64,000 nucleotides of DNA from Robbsia betulipollinis (GTDB taxonomy: Bacteria > Pseudomonadota > Gammaproteobacteria > Burkholderiales > Burkholderiaceae): assembly GCF_026624755.1 (NCBI RefSeq), contig NZ_JAPMXC010000001.1, positions 62,001-126,000 of the forward strand, given 5' to 3'. The first letter of the stretch is position 1, and every line of letters begins with the position of its first letter. Below the pieces are notes generated by a model that saw only the letters and a list, made by a program, of their open reading frames with translations, was not told where the DNA came from and made no database searches. Below are positions 1-8,348 of this stretch, piece after piece. The translations under genes were made by a program, and so were the position numbers.

Positions 1-1372
1 GGCTCAGCGGGTCGAGGCTGGCCCGCACATCCTGGAAGACGAGTTGCAGCGCGCCGCGCCATCGTGCGCCGGCCGCGCGGCGCGGACTGACGGCCGCGAT
101 GTCGATGCCCTCGAAGACGATGCTGCCGGCGTCGATGGCGGTGACGCGGGCGAGCACGTGTGCCAGCGTGGATTTTCCGCATCCCGATCTTCCCACGATG
201 CCAAGCGCCTCGCCCGGCGCGATGTCGAAACCGATGTCCTCCAGTATCGGCTTGCCGCGACCGGCGCCTGTCGTGACGCCGCGCACCGAGAGCACCGGGG
301 CGGCCGGGGAGCAGACGGTTTGCGGGACGCGCGCGAGAACTGGAATGGCGGTGGGCGTGGAAGCCGGCGCGGCGGTGAATGCGTTGGGTACGACGGGTAC
401 GACGGGTACGACGGGTGCGACGGGTACGACGGGTACGACGGGTACGACGGGTGCGACGGTCGGCGCACCCGTCCCCAGCGCCGCGACATCGCATGCGGTT
501 CGCGGCATCGCGGCGATCAGCGCCCGCGAGCAGGGATGGACGGCATCGGCCAGAAACCGGCCGGCGGCCTGGATCTCGACGATCCGGCCGGCGTGCAGCA
601 CGGCGATGCGCGTGCAGGCATGACACGCGACGGCCAGGTCGTGCGTGATCAGCAGCGTGCTCATCGCGCGGGTCGTCGCGACGTGCCGGAGGAGGTCGAG
701 CACGCGCGCCTGCGTGCGCGTGTCGAGCCCGGTCGTGGGCTCGTCGGCGATCAGCAGCCGCGGGCGGCGTGCGAGCGCCAGGGCGATCAGGACACGCTGG
801 CACATTCCGCCCGAGAGTTCGAACGTGTACCGGTCGAGGCAATCCGCCGGAGCGTCCAGGCCCACTTCGACGAGCAGGGCCAGCGCGGCCGCGCGCCGTT
901 CGCCGCGCGGCATGCCGGCCGCGCGCAGCACGTCGTCGAGTTGCGCGCCGACGCGGCGCACCGGCGAGAGGGCGGCGCGTGGATCCTGGAAGATCATCGC
1001 GGCAGGGTGCGTGCCTGCCGCTCCCGGGGCGCGCCGGTCCGCCGCGCCGTGGGCCGTGCCGGGGGCGATGTCGACGGTGCCGCGCCGTCGATGGACGCCG
1101 TCCGGGAGCACCCCGGCGATCGCGAGGCCGGTGAGGGTCTTGCCCGAACCGCTCGCGCCGATCAAGCCCAGGCACTCGCCCGGCGCGATGTCGAACGACA
1201 GGTCGTCGACGAGCGCTTGCGCCGCCTGCTCGCCCATGCCGCCTCGCACGGCGCCGAGCACGGCTCTCCGCACGCTCTCCCGCACGCCGCCCCATGCGCG
1301 CGTCCCCACGCGCTCCCGCGGCCCGATCCGCGCCAGCGATAGATGCGCGACACGCAGTACCGGTTCGCTCAT
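1..1372 (-). CDS. Fused double-ATPase subunit of a peptide/nickel-type ABC transporter (partial, runs off left edge)
   Basis: Cytoplasmic ATPase that would drive import by the two permeases just upstream. Read from the ATG at 1372, which overlaps the stop of the permease gene (ATGA), the frame stays open to the window edge. It shows a first ATPase domain with Walker A GASGSGKT, a Q-loop (MIFQDP), a degenerate signature LSGGM, Walker B LLIADEP and an H-loop (ITHD). A Val/Pro repeat linker follows, then a second domain with Walker A GRSGCGKST and Q-loop VFQD; the sequence ends at 'ASLDPLS' of that domain. The order matches fused DppD-DppF-like proteins (as in GsiA or YejF). The second signature and Walker B lie outside the window. 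Family is secure; the substrate cannot be read from the ATPase. Confidence 0.85.
   Translation of the reverse strand, partial: MSEPVLRVAHLSLARIGPRERVGTRAWGGVRESVRRAVLGAVRGGMGEQAAQALVDDLSFDIAPGECLGLIGASGSGKTLTGLAIAGVLPDGVHRRRGTVDIAPGTAHGAADRRAPGAAGTHPAAMIFQDPRAALSPVRRVGAQLDDVLRAAGMPRGERRAAALALLVEVGLDAPADCLDRYTFELSGGMCQRVLIALALARRPRLLIADEPTTGLDTRTQARVLDLLRHVATTRAMSTLLITHDLAVACHACTRIAVLHAGRIVEIQAAGRFLADAVHPCSRALIAAMPRTACDVAALGTGAPTVAPVVPVVPVVPVAPVVPVVPVVPNAFTAAPASTPTAIPVLARVPQTVCSPAAPVLSVRGVTTGAGRGKPILEDIGFDIAPGEALGIVGRSGCGKSTLAHVLARVTAIDAGSIVFEGIDIAAVSPRRAAGARWRGALQLVFQDVRASLDPLS
386..457. repeat. Nine-base tandem repeat in the linker of the fused ATPase
   Basis: Eight head-to-tail copies of GGGTACGAC (the fourth and eighth are GGGTGCGAC) follow one another without a break. 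The unit is a multiple of three, so on the minus strand it adds whole Val-Val-Pro or Val-Ala-Pro steps to the linker between the two ATPase domains and keeps the frame. Copy-number change would lengthen or shorten the linker without destroying the protein. Confidence 0.9.
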
Positions 1373-2250
1373 CGCCGCCTCGGATCGAAATGGTCGCGCA
1401 GCCGGTCGCCGGCGAGGGTCAGCGCGAAGACTGCCGAACACAACGCCAGACCCGGGAACGTCGCCAGCCACCATTGCCCGGTCATCATGAAGCGGGCCCC
1501 CTCGCCGACCAGCACGCCCCATTCCGCGGTGGGCGGGCGGATGCCCAGGCCGACGAAGGAAAGGCCGGCGCCGTTCAACATCGCCCAGCCAAGGTTCACG
1601 CTCATCTGCACGATCAAGGACGGCAACACGTTCGGCAGCAGCACGCGCGCGAGGATGCGCGCGTCGCTCCAGCCCGCCAGACGCGCGGCGCCGACATAGG
1701 GCGCGTGCAATCGCACGCCCACCTCGGCCCCCGCGAGCCGGACGTAGAACGGCAGGTTGATGAGCGCGGTCGCGAGCACGACGCTGCCGACCGAATTGCC
1801 GAAGACGGCGGCCAGGGCCAGTGCGACGACGAACAGCGGAAACGCCATCGCGACGTCGATCGTGCGTTGCAGCAGCCGCTCCGGCGCGCCGCCGAGCAGG
1901 GCGCCGCCCGCGCCGAGCGCGCCGCCGACGCACGCGGACAGGATCACGGCCGCGAAGGCCATCGCGAGATCCAGGCGCGAGGCGATCACCACGCGGGCGA
2001 ACAGGTCGCGGCCGATCAGGTCGGTACCGAACCAGTGGCGGGCGGAGGGCGGGGCGAGCGCGTGCAGGATGTCCGGTCGATCGGGGTTCAGACCGAGCGT
2101 GGCGACGACGACAGGGCCGAGCACGGCGAGCGCGCCCAGCAGGGCCATGGCCGCCCAGGCGGGCCAGCGGTGCCGCCGACGACGTGGCGAGCGTGGCGGG
2201 ACCGGCGGAGACGGTGCGGCTTCCCGCCCGGCACGGTGCGGCCCGTTCAC
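1369..2250 (-). CDS. Peptide/nickel-type ABC transporter permease (DppC/NikC family)
   Basis: Inner-membrane permease, about 293 residues, of a family-5 (Dpp/Opp/Nik) importer. The N-terminus is short and Arg/Pro-rich, followed by one membrane segment, the family hallmark 'HWFGTDLIGRDLFARV', and then the five-helix transport domain. The coupling loop is the 'YVGAARLAGWSDARILARVLLPNVLP' region, which fits the ATPase. I chose a GTG start at 2250 because it overlaps the stop of the upstream permease as GTGA, the usual coupling in these operons. An open frame continues upstream but only shadows the other permease. Stop overlaps the ATPase start. Confidence 0.88.
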   Translation of the reverse strand: MNGPHRAGREAAPSPPVPPRSPRRRRHRWPAWAAMALLGALAVLGPVVVATLGLNPDRPDILHALAPPSARHWFGTDLIGRDLFARVVIASRLDLAMAFAAVILSACVGGALGAGGALLGGAPERLLQRTIDVAMAFPLFVVALALAAVFGNSVGSVVLATALINLPFYVRLAGAEVGVRLHAPYVGAARLAGWSDARILARVLLPNVLPSLIVQMSVNLGWAMLNGAGLSFVGLGIRPPTAEWGVLVGEGARFMMTGQWWLATFPGLALCSAVFALTLAGDRLRDHFDPRRR

Positions 2251-3287
2251 GGGGACCGCCGCGCGCGCGGGTCGAGCCAGGCGACCAGCAGATCGACCAG
2301 CAGGTTGAGGATGACGAAAACGAGCGCCACGCAGAGGATGAAGCCCTGCAGCGGCGCGTAGTCCGACGCGGCGAGCGCATCGAGCGCGTAACTGCCGATG
2401 CCCGGCCAGGCGAACACTTTTTCGACCGCGACGTTGGCGCCGAGCAGATAGGAGAACACCATGCCGAGCGTGGTGACGATGGCCGGTGCGGCCTGTGCCA
2501 GCGCGTAGTCGCGCAGCACTACATGCGCCGGCAGGCCGAGGCTGCGCGCGGTGCGCACCGCGTCGCCGCCGAGCGCCTCCAGCAGCGCGGAGCGGGCGAT
2601 CCGCGCGATCGGTGCGACCCCGAACAGCGCCATCGTGCCGGCGGGCAGCAGCAGATGGCGCGCGGCGTCGGTCCAGGCGACGGCGTCGCCGGCCAGCGCG
2701 GCGTCGATCAGCAGGAAGCCGGTGCGCGCCGGGGGCGCGAGCAGCAGCGGATCGAGGCGCCCGGTGGGTTCCGGCGCCCAGCCGAGACGAAAGTAGCAGA
2801 CGTGGATCAGCAGCAGCGCGATGAAGAAGCTCGGCAGGCTGCCGCCGACGCTGGCCACCATCCGGCAGAGATGATCCGGCCAGCGGCCGGGGCGCAGCGC
2901 CGCGGCCACGCCCAGCGCCAGCCCGGCGCACAGGCTGACCGCGAAACCGCAGACGGTCAGTTCGAGGCTCGCGGGCAAACGCGTGCGCAGGTCGTCGCGC
3001 ACGGCGTCTCCGGTCATGAACGAGTGGCCCCAGTCGCCCTGTAGCAGCGCCCGCAGATAACGCCAGAATTGCCGTGGCAGGCTGAGGTCGAGGCCCAGGC
3101 GATGACGCAGCGCGGCGAGGCCTTCCGGTGTCGCGCCGAGGCCCGAGGCGAGATGCGCCACCGGGTCGCCGGGCAGCAGCCGCGCCAGGAAGAAGGTGAA
3201 GACCGCCGCGCCGGCGACCACCGGCAGCGCGCCCAGCACGCGGCGCAGCAGCACTGCGGGCAGTGTCGGGCGCTGCTTCACGGGCAC
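2247..3287 (-). CDS. Peptide/nickel-type ABC transporter permease (DppB/NikB family)
   Basis: Inner-membrane permease of 346 residues, partner of the DppC-like protein that overlaps its end. Family marks visible are an N-terminal membrane anchor followed by 'ARLLPGDPVAHL', then a periplasmic stretch with 'RLGLDLSLPRQFWRYL', a 'GDWGHSF' motif, and the transport domain. The ATPase-coupling loop is around 'RTARSLGLPAHVVLRDYALAQAAP', and the C-terminal helix ends 'LLVAWLDPRARR'. Length is normal (family about 310-340). It sits 75 bases after the binding-protein gene on the same strand, so it is almost certainly in the same operon. The substrate cannot be read from the permease. Confidence 0.9.
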   Translation of the reverse strand: MPVKQRPTLPAVLLRRVLGALPVVAGAAVFTFFLARLLPGDPVAHLASGLGATPEGLAALRHRLGLDLSLPRQFWRYLRALLQGDWGHSFMTGDAVRDDLRTRLPASLELTVCGFAVSLCAGLALGVAAALRPGRWPDHLCRMVASVGGSLPSFFIALLLIHVCYFRLGWAPEPTGRLDPLLLAPPARTGFLLIDAALAGDAVAWTDAARHLLLPAGTMALFGVAPIARIARSALLEALGGDAVRTARSLGLPAHVVLRDYALAQAAPAIVTTLGMVFSYLLGANVAVEKVFAWPGIGSYALDALAASDYAPLQGFILCVALVFVILNLLVDLLVAWLDPRARRSP

Positions 3288-3362
3288 CGTTTCACGGGCG
3301 GCGCGGGCATCCGCGCGGGCCCGCGCGTCGTTGCCGGATACGCGCGCCGGCCCTTGCCGCGC

Positions 3363-5042
3363 TCAGGCCCGCTGCAGGGGGCGAAAATCGACCTGGGCAT
3401 GGATGTAATAGGTGAAGCCGCGCAGGTCGCTGCGCATCGCGATGTCGAACGACGGCAACCACAGCGGCAGGAGCGGGGCGGCACGGATCACCAGCGCGGC
3501 TGCCTGCCGCATCAGCGCGTCGTAGCGCGCGGGATCGGTTTCCCAGCGCGCCGCGTCGGTCAGCCTGACGAGAGCCGGGTCGCTGAACGACGCGAAGTTC
3601 CAGCGCCAGTCGCCCTCGAAGAAGATGCGATAGAAATAGTCCGGGTCATTGAGCCAGGCGGAGGACCAGTCGATGAAGAAAGGCAGGCGTTTCTCGGTCT
3701 GCAGCGCGCCCCATTGGGCGCCCGGCGCTTTCTCGATCGTGATGTCGATGCCGACCGCCTTGAGCGCTTGCTGTACCAGGAGCGCGGCCGGTTCGGCGAT
3801 ATCCGAATCGGTCGCGTTGTACGTCAGCGTGGTCTTGAAACCGTTCGGCAGGCCGGCTTCCCTGAGCAACGCGCGCGCCTGGTCCGGGCGGGTCGCATAC
3901 GGATAGGGCTGCGGCCAGCGCGGCGCGGGCGGGCTGCCGGGTGCCGCGCCGAAGAGCCGCGTGCCGTGCCCGCGCGCCACGCCGCCGAACAGATCCTCGT
4001 AAGGCAGCGCGAAGGCGATCGCCTGGCGAACGCGCACGTCGTCGAAGGGTTTGATCTGCGTGTTGAAGGCGATGAAACGGAACGTGTTGGTGAGCGGAAT
4101 CGACAGCGTCGTCACGCCGGGCAGCTTGCCGGCGGCGTCGAAGTCGCGGGGGGCGAGTTGCAGCGCGATGTCGGCGTCGCCCCGGGCCAGCGCGGCGCTG
4201 CGGTTCGCCGCCTCGGGCACCGCCTGGACGATCGCGCGGCGCATGAAGGGCAGCGCGCCGCTGCGCCAGGCGTCGTTGCGCACATAGTCGACCCGCTGAC
4301 CGCTTTGCCAGTCTGCGACGCGATAGGCCCCGCCGCCGGCGGCGTTGCTGCGCAGCCAGGCGGTGCCCCAGGGATCGTCGGCACCGGCGTGCGCGCGAAT
4401 GACGTCCGCGTCGAGGATCGATGTGTAGCTCAGGGCGAGATTCGGCAACGCGTAGCGGTCCGGACGCGGCAGATCGATGCGCAGCGTGAACGGGTCCTCG
4501 ACGACGAACTGGGCCGGGTCCGTCAGCGAACCGGATGCGAGCTGCCGTTTCGACGCCGGCAGGGCGACCGCGCGGTCCAGCGACCATTTCACGGCATTGG
4601 CGGTGACGAGCGCGCCGCTATGAAAGCGCGCGTCGCGCCGCAGATGGAAACGCCAGGCGCGACCGTTGTCGAGCGGTTCGAACGCGGTCGCGAGTTCGCC
4701 CTTCATGTGACGGTAATCGTAATGGTAGGCGTGGCCCGGAATCACCGTGCGGTCGAACTGCAGCAGCCGGTCGTAGACGTTCGTGAACGCGCCGATCGAT
4801 TCGCGGTTGAAACTGTCGCCATGCGGGTCCAGCGAATTCGGCGCGCCCTGCGCGAGTACCCGGACGATTTCGCGGCGTGACGGAGCGGACGCCGGGGTCG
4901 ACGCGTTGGGGGCGTCCGCCGCCCGCGCGACGCCGGTGCCCAGGAGCGCGGTCATGGGCAGGCCGAGCGGGCCGGCGCAGGCGTTCGCGAGCGAACCCGC
5001 CAATGTGTGCGTGCTACCTTTGATGAAACGACGGCGATCCAA
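3363..5042 (-). CDS. Tat-exported extracellular solute-binding protein, family 5 (ABC importer)
   Basis: Periplasmic binding protein of about 559 residues that would deliver substrate to the two permeases downstream. I place the start at a TTG at 5042. An AAGGAG Shine-Dalgarno lies six bases before it, and translation then opens with 'DRRRFIKG', a twin-arginine signal, ending near 'TGVARAA'. The open frame reaches an ATG at 5096, but that would run through the end of the cobJ-type gene and bury the Tat motif. The mature part shows the SBP_bac_5 pattern: 'NVYDRLLQFD', 'DARFHSGALVTANAVKWSLDRAV', 'IKPFDDVRVRQAIAFALP'. Family members bind peptides, nickel, metal-opine complexes or glutathione. 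Placement directly after cobalamin genes (two bases after the cbiG-cobJ stop) makes a metal or corrinoid-related ligand an attractive guess, unproven. Confidence 0.88.
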   Translation of the reverse strand: MDRRRFIKGSTHTLAGSLANACAGPLGLPMTALLGTGVARAADAPNASTPASAPSRREIVRVLAQGAPNSLDPHGDSFNRESIGAFTNVYDRLLQFDRTVIPGHAYHYDYRHMKGELATAFEPLDNGRAWRFHLRRDARFHSGALVTANAVKWSLDRAVALPASKRQLASGSLTDPAQFVVEDPFTLRIDLPRPDRYALPNLALSYTSILDADVIRAHAGADDPWGTAWLRSNAAGGGAYRVADWQSGQRVDYVRNDAWRSGALPFMRRAIVQAVPEAANRSAALARGDADIALQLAPRDFDAAGKLPGVTTLSIPLTNTFRFIAFNTQIKPFDDVRVRQAIAFALPYEDLFGGVARGHGTRLFGAAPGSPPAPRWPQPYPYATRPDQARALLREAGLPNGFKTTLTYNATDSDIAEPAALLVQQALKAVGIDITIEKAPGAQWGALQTEKRLPFFIDWSSAWLNDPDYFYRIFFEGDWRWNFASFSDPALVRLTDAARWETDPARYDALMRQAAALVIRAAPLLPLWLPSFDIAMRSDLRGFTYYIHAQVDFRPLQRA

Positions 5043-5043
5043 A

Positions 5044-6999
5044 TCAGACTCCTTGTTCGGGGTACCAGCGCGGGGTGTAGACCCATTCGCGCCCATCGGC
5101 GGTCGTGAAGCGCCGGGTCGTGGACGAACCGATGATCACCATGGTGCGCATGTCGACCTGCCCGGCGTGCACCGCGTCGAGCGTCACGGTACGCAGCGTG
5201 GCGCCGGGACGCCCGATGTCGCGACCGAGCACGACCGGCGTGGCGGGCGCGCGCGCGGCGCGCACGATCTCGAACGCGCGGTCGAGCTGCCAGGGCCGCG
5301 CGCGCGAGACGGGATTATAGAATGCCATCACCAGGTCCGCCTCGGCGGCGAGGCGCAGGCGGCGTTCGATGACCGGCCAGGGTTTCAGATTGTCCGACAG
5401 CGACAGGATGCAGAAGTCGTGACCCAGCGGCGCGCCGGCGCGGGCCGCCGCGGCCATGGCCGCCGAGATGCCGGGCACGATCTCGAGCCCGACGCCGGAC
5501 CATGCGCCGCGCGGGTCGGCTTCCAGCGCTTCGAATACCGCGGCGGCCATCGCGAAGACGCCGGGGTCGCCCGAGGACACGAGCACGACGTCGCGGCCGC
5601 TCGCGGCAAGGTCCAGCGCATGGCGGGCGCGCTGCATTTCCTCGCGGTTGTCCGTGCCGTGCACGCGCTGGCGCGCCGCGAAGGGGCCGGCCATGTCGAC
5701 ATAGGTCGTGTAGCCGAGGATGTCGTCCGCGTCCCGCAGCGCGTCGCGCGCCGCCGGGGCGAGCAGCGCCTTGTCGCCGGGACCGATGCCGACCACGCGC
5801 AGCGTGCCGCGCTGGCGGCCTATGGATTCGGCGGCGATCGGGCCATCGGCGATGTGCAGCGCCACGCGCTCCGCTTCCCCCGCGACCGGTGTCGCGCGAT
5901 CCGATGGGTTTCGGGCGTCTGCGGGGGTGTGGGTGGGCGTGCCGGCGGGTGTGTCGGGCGGTGCGCTGGCACCGTTCGGCGCGAGACCCGCCGCCGCGAG
6001 CAGGTGCAGGGGACGTCGCGGCACGTCGTGTCGCGCCGGGCAGTCGACGAAGCGACACGGCACGCCGAGCCGCGTCGCCGCGGCGGCGAGCGCCGCGTTG
6101 CCGATATGCGCGGCGTCGGCGAGCAGCGCGGCGAGCGCGGACGGCGCGACCCCCTGCGCCCGCAGCGCGGCGTGGACCCAGACGACGATCCTGTCGGCAT
6201 CGGCATCGGCATCGGCATCGGCATCGGCATCGACATCGGCATCGGCACCGGCCACGTCGGGTACGACCGCCGCAACCACCGCGCGCGGATGGATCACCAG
6301 CACGTCGCGCCTGCCGTCATCGGCCGCCGCGGTCGTCACCCGGATCGACAGACGGGCGTCGTGCGCGCGCGGCAGGGCAAGTTCGTCGAGCCAGGGAGCG
6401 CTGCCCTCGATGCGCGCCGTTTCGCCGGCCAGCAGGTCCGAGACGAAGTGCTTGCCCTGCTCCAGGTCGGCGAGCGCATAGCCGGCGGGCGGGTCGAGCA
6501 GGCAGGCGCCGAAGCGCAGCTCGCCGCTGGTCGTGATGGCGGGGGCGACGTCGAGCGCGGCGGCGATCCGCCGGGCCAGCGTGTTGACGCCGGCGAGTCC
6601 TCCCAGGAGCGGCACGACGGCGCTGCCGTCCTCGGCCAGCGCGAGCACCGGCGGTTCGCGGGTCTTTGCCGCGGCGTCGCCACCGGGCGTATCCAGACGT
6701 GCGCCGATGGCTTGCGCGAGGCAGCGGATCAGGATGCCGGCCGCGCACAGACCGATGATCGGATGGCCCGCGCGATAGAGCGCGCGCAGATGCGGGCCGA
6801 GTTCCGTGAAGCCGGTCTCGACGTCGACGCGTCCGGCAAGCCCGTGGATGCGCGCACCGGGCAGGCAGGCGCGCACGCGCCGTGCGGTGGCCAGTGCGCC
6901 GGGACCCAGCACGACGATGACGGGGGCAGCCTCCGGGCCTGGCCCGGCCTGGCCCGGCCCGATGGGATGCACGCCGCCAGGAGACGTCATTTGCGCCAT
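5044..6999 (-). CDS. cobJ: CbiG-CobJ fusion: cobalt-precorrin-5A hydrolase-like domain plus precorrin-3B C17-methyltransferase
   Basis: Two enzymes of corrin-ring synthesis on one chain of about 651 residues. The N-terminal half is CbiG-like ('[21 protein letters not shown]', '[20 protein letters not shown]', then the C-terminal CbiG piece '[14 protein letters not shown]'). The C-terminal part, from about residue 400, is a SAM-dependent methyltransferase ('[21 protein letters not shown]', '[18 protein letters not shown]', '[14 protein letters not shown]', '[15 protein letters not shown]'), typical of CobJ/CbiH, which methylates C17 and contracts the ring. Start ATG 6999 follows GGGGGA by three bases and overlaps the cobI stop; ATG 6990 is possible. 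Inside the CbiG part an Asp-Ala repeat is encoded by a hexanucleotide repeat. Similar fusions are known in Pseudomonas. Confidence 0.9.
   Translation of the reverse strand: MAQMTSPGGVHPIGPGQAGPGPEAAPVIVVLGPGALATARRVRACLPGARIHGLAGRVDVETGFTELGPHLRALYRAGHPIIGLCAAGILIRCLAQAIGARLDTPGGDAAAKTREPPVLALAEDGSAVVPLLGGLAGVNTLARRIAAALDVAPAITTSGELRFGACLLDPPAGYALADLEQGKHFVSDLLAGETARIEGSAPWLDELALPRAHDARLSIRVTTAAADDGRRDVLVIHPRAVVAAVVPDVAGADADVDADADADADADADRIVVWVHAALRAQGVAPSALAALLADAAHIGNAALAAAATRLGVPCRFVDCPARHDVPRRPLHLLAAAGLAPNGASAPPDTPAGTPTHTPADARNPSDRATPVAGEAERVALHIADGPIAAESIGRQRGTLRVVGIGPGDKALLAPAARDALRDADDILGYTTYVDMAGPFAARQRVHGTDNREEMQRARHALDLAASGRDVVLVSSGDPGVFAMAAAVFEALEADPRGAWSGVGLEIVPGISAAMAAAARAGAPLGHDFCILSLSDNLKPWPVIERRLRLAAEADLVMAFYNPVSRARPWQLDRAFEIVRAARAPATPVVLGRDIGRPGATLRTVTLDAVHAGQVDMRTMVIIGSSTTRRFTTADGREWVYTPRWYPEQGV
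6195..6248. repeat. Hexanucleotide CGGCAT tandem repeat inside the cbiG-cobJ gene
   Basis: Nine units of CGGCAT in a row (one CGACAT and a final CGGCAC). On the coding strand they give an alternating Asp/Ala run between the two parts of the CbiG domain. The unit keeps the frame, so slippage would change the length of an acidic linker only. Confidence 0.9.
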
Positions 7000-7721
7000 T
7001 TTTCCCCCGGAACGAGCAGCAGCGAGAAATACGGCGACGACATCGGATCGACCGCGTCGATGGGCACGATCCGCTGGCGCGCCATCGTCGCCCGCTCGAT
7101 GTACAGGGCGCGGTGCGACAGGCCGAGCCGGTCGAGCACGCGGCGCACCTTCTCGAAATTGCGGCCGAGTTTCATGATGACCGCGGCGTCGCTGTCGGCC
7201 AGCCGCCGTTCCAGTTCCGCCTCGGGCAGCACGCCCGAGAGAATCGACAGGCTCTGATTCCGGTACACCAGCGGCACGCCCAGCATCGCCGCTCCCCCGA
7301 GCATCGAACACACGCCCGGCACCACTTCCGCTTCATAGCGCTCGGCGAGCCGGTCGTGCAGATACATATACGAACCGTAGAAGAACGGGTCGCCCTCGCA
7401 GATCACGGCGACGTCGCGGCCCGCGTCCAGATGCGCGGCGACCTGCGCGGCGGCGGCGTCGTAGAAATCGGCGATGACCGTTTCGTAGCACAACGGCGGC
7501 GCGAGTGTCTCGGTGGTCACCGGATAGACCAGGGCGAGCCGTTGCTGGGCCGCGTCGAGGTGCGCTTCGATGATCGAGAACGCGTTGCCGGTCTTGCCCC
7601 GGGCGACGAAATAGGCGACCACCGGCGCGGCGCGCAACAGTCGCAGCGCCTTGACGGTGATCAGTTCGGGGTCGCCGGGACCGACGCCGAGCCCGAGCAG
7701 GCGTCCCGCGGAGGCCACCAT
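6987..7721 (-). CDS. cobI: Precorrin-2 C20-methyltransferase
   Basis: SAM-dependent methyltransferase of 244 residues that adds the C20 methyl group to precorrin-2 to give precorrin-3A. The tetrapyrrole-methylase signature appears at the N-terminus ('[20 protein letters not shown]'). It is followed by '[19 protein letters not shown]' and '[20 protein letters not shown]', with the second conserved block '[19 protein letters not shown]' typical of CobI/CbiL. The ATG at 7721 directly follows the TAA of cobH (TAAATG), and its own stop overlaps the next gene, so the four leftward cob genes are translationally coupled. Length agrees with CobI (about 240-245). Confidence 0.95.
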   Translation of the reverse strand: MVASAGRLLGLGVGPGDPELITVKALRLLRAAPVVAYFVARGKTGNAFSIIEAHLDAAQQRLALVYPVTTETLAPPLCYETVIADFYDAAAAQVAAHLDAGRDVAVICEGDPFFYGSYMYLHDRLAERYEAEVVPGVCSMLGGAAMLGVPLVYRNQSLSILSGVLPEAELERRLADSDAAVIMKLGRNFEKVRRVLDRLGLSHRALYIERATMARQRIVPIDAVDPMSSPYFSLLLVPGEKWRK

Positions 7722-8348
7722 TTATTCGATCTCCGTGGCGAGCGCGTTGACGGCGGCGGCCACCATCGCGCTGCCGCCGCGGCGGCCCGCGATCGCGACG
7801 AAGGGGACGCCGCGGCTGTCTGCGGCCAGCATGGCCTTGGATTCGGCCGCGCCGATGAAGCCGACGGGGAAACCGAGGATCAGCGCCGGACGCGGGGCGC
7901 CGGCGTCGAGCATCTGCAGCAGATGAAAGAGCGCGGTGGGGGCGTTGCCGATGGCGACGACACTGCCGGCGAGATCGTCGCGCCAGAGTTCGAGCGCGGC
8001 CGCGGAGCGGGTGTTGCCGAGGTCCGCGGCGAGCGTCACGACGCGCGGATCGTTCAGCGTGCAGAGGACCCGGTTGTTCGCGCGCAGCCGGCTGCGGGTC
8101 ACGCCGTCGGCGACCATGCGCGCGTCGCACAGGACCGGCGCGCCGGCGGCCAGCGCGGCGCGGCCGGCCACGCCGGCGCCCGGCGAGAAGCGCAGGTCGT
8201 CGACGATATCGACCATGCCGCAGGCGTGGATGACGCGCACGGCGAGTTTTTCCAGGTCGGGCGGCACGCCGTCGAGGCGGGCCTCGGCGCGAATCGTCGC
8301 GAACGAGCGGCGATAGATTTCGCTGCCGTCGCGGATGTAATCAAGCAT
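7722..8348 (-). CDS. cobH: Precorrin-8X methylmutase
   Basis: Enzyme of 208 residues that moves the C11 methyl group to C12, turning precorrin-8X into hydrogenobyrinate. Features: 'MLDYIRDGSEIYRRSFATIR' at the start, the active-site His in 'RVIHACGMVDIVDDL' (His41, matching the catalytic His of this family), 'VLCDARMVADGVTRSRL', and the C-terminal 'ALILGFPVGFIGAAESK'. I chose ATG 8348, which overlaps the last eight bases of cobG and gives the normal family length. The longer open frame upstream is read-through over cobG. Confidence 0.95.
   Translation of the reverse strand: MLDYIRDGSEIYRRSFATIRAEARLDGVPPDLEKLAVRVIHACGMVDIVDDLRFSPGAGVAGRAALAAGAPVLCDARMVADGVTRSRLRANNRVLCTLNDPRVVTLAADLGNTRSAAALELWRDDLAGSVVAIGNAPTALFHLLQMLDAGAPRPALILGFPVGFIGAAESKAMLAADSRGVPFVAIAGRRGGSAMVAAAVNALATEIE

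Noticed and set aside
20-1345. Plus-strand frames opposite the left-edge ATPase
   Set aside because: The minus strand has a clear double ATPase with Walker motifs that runs off the edge; the plus frames are its shadows and repeat the Thr-Gly run made by the nine-base repeat.
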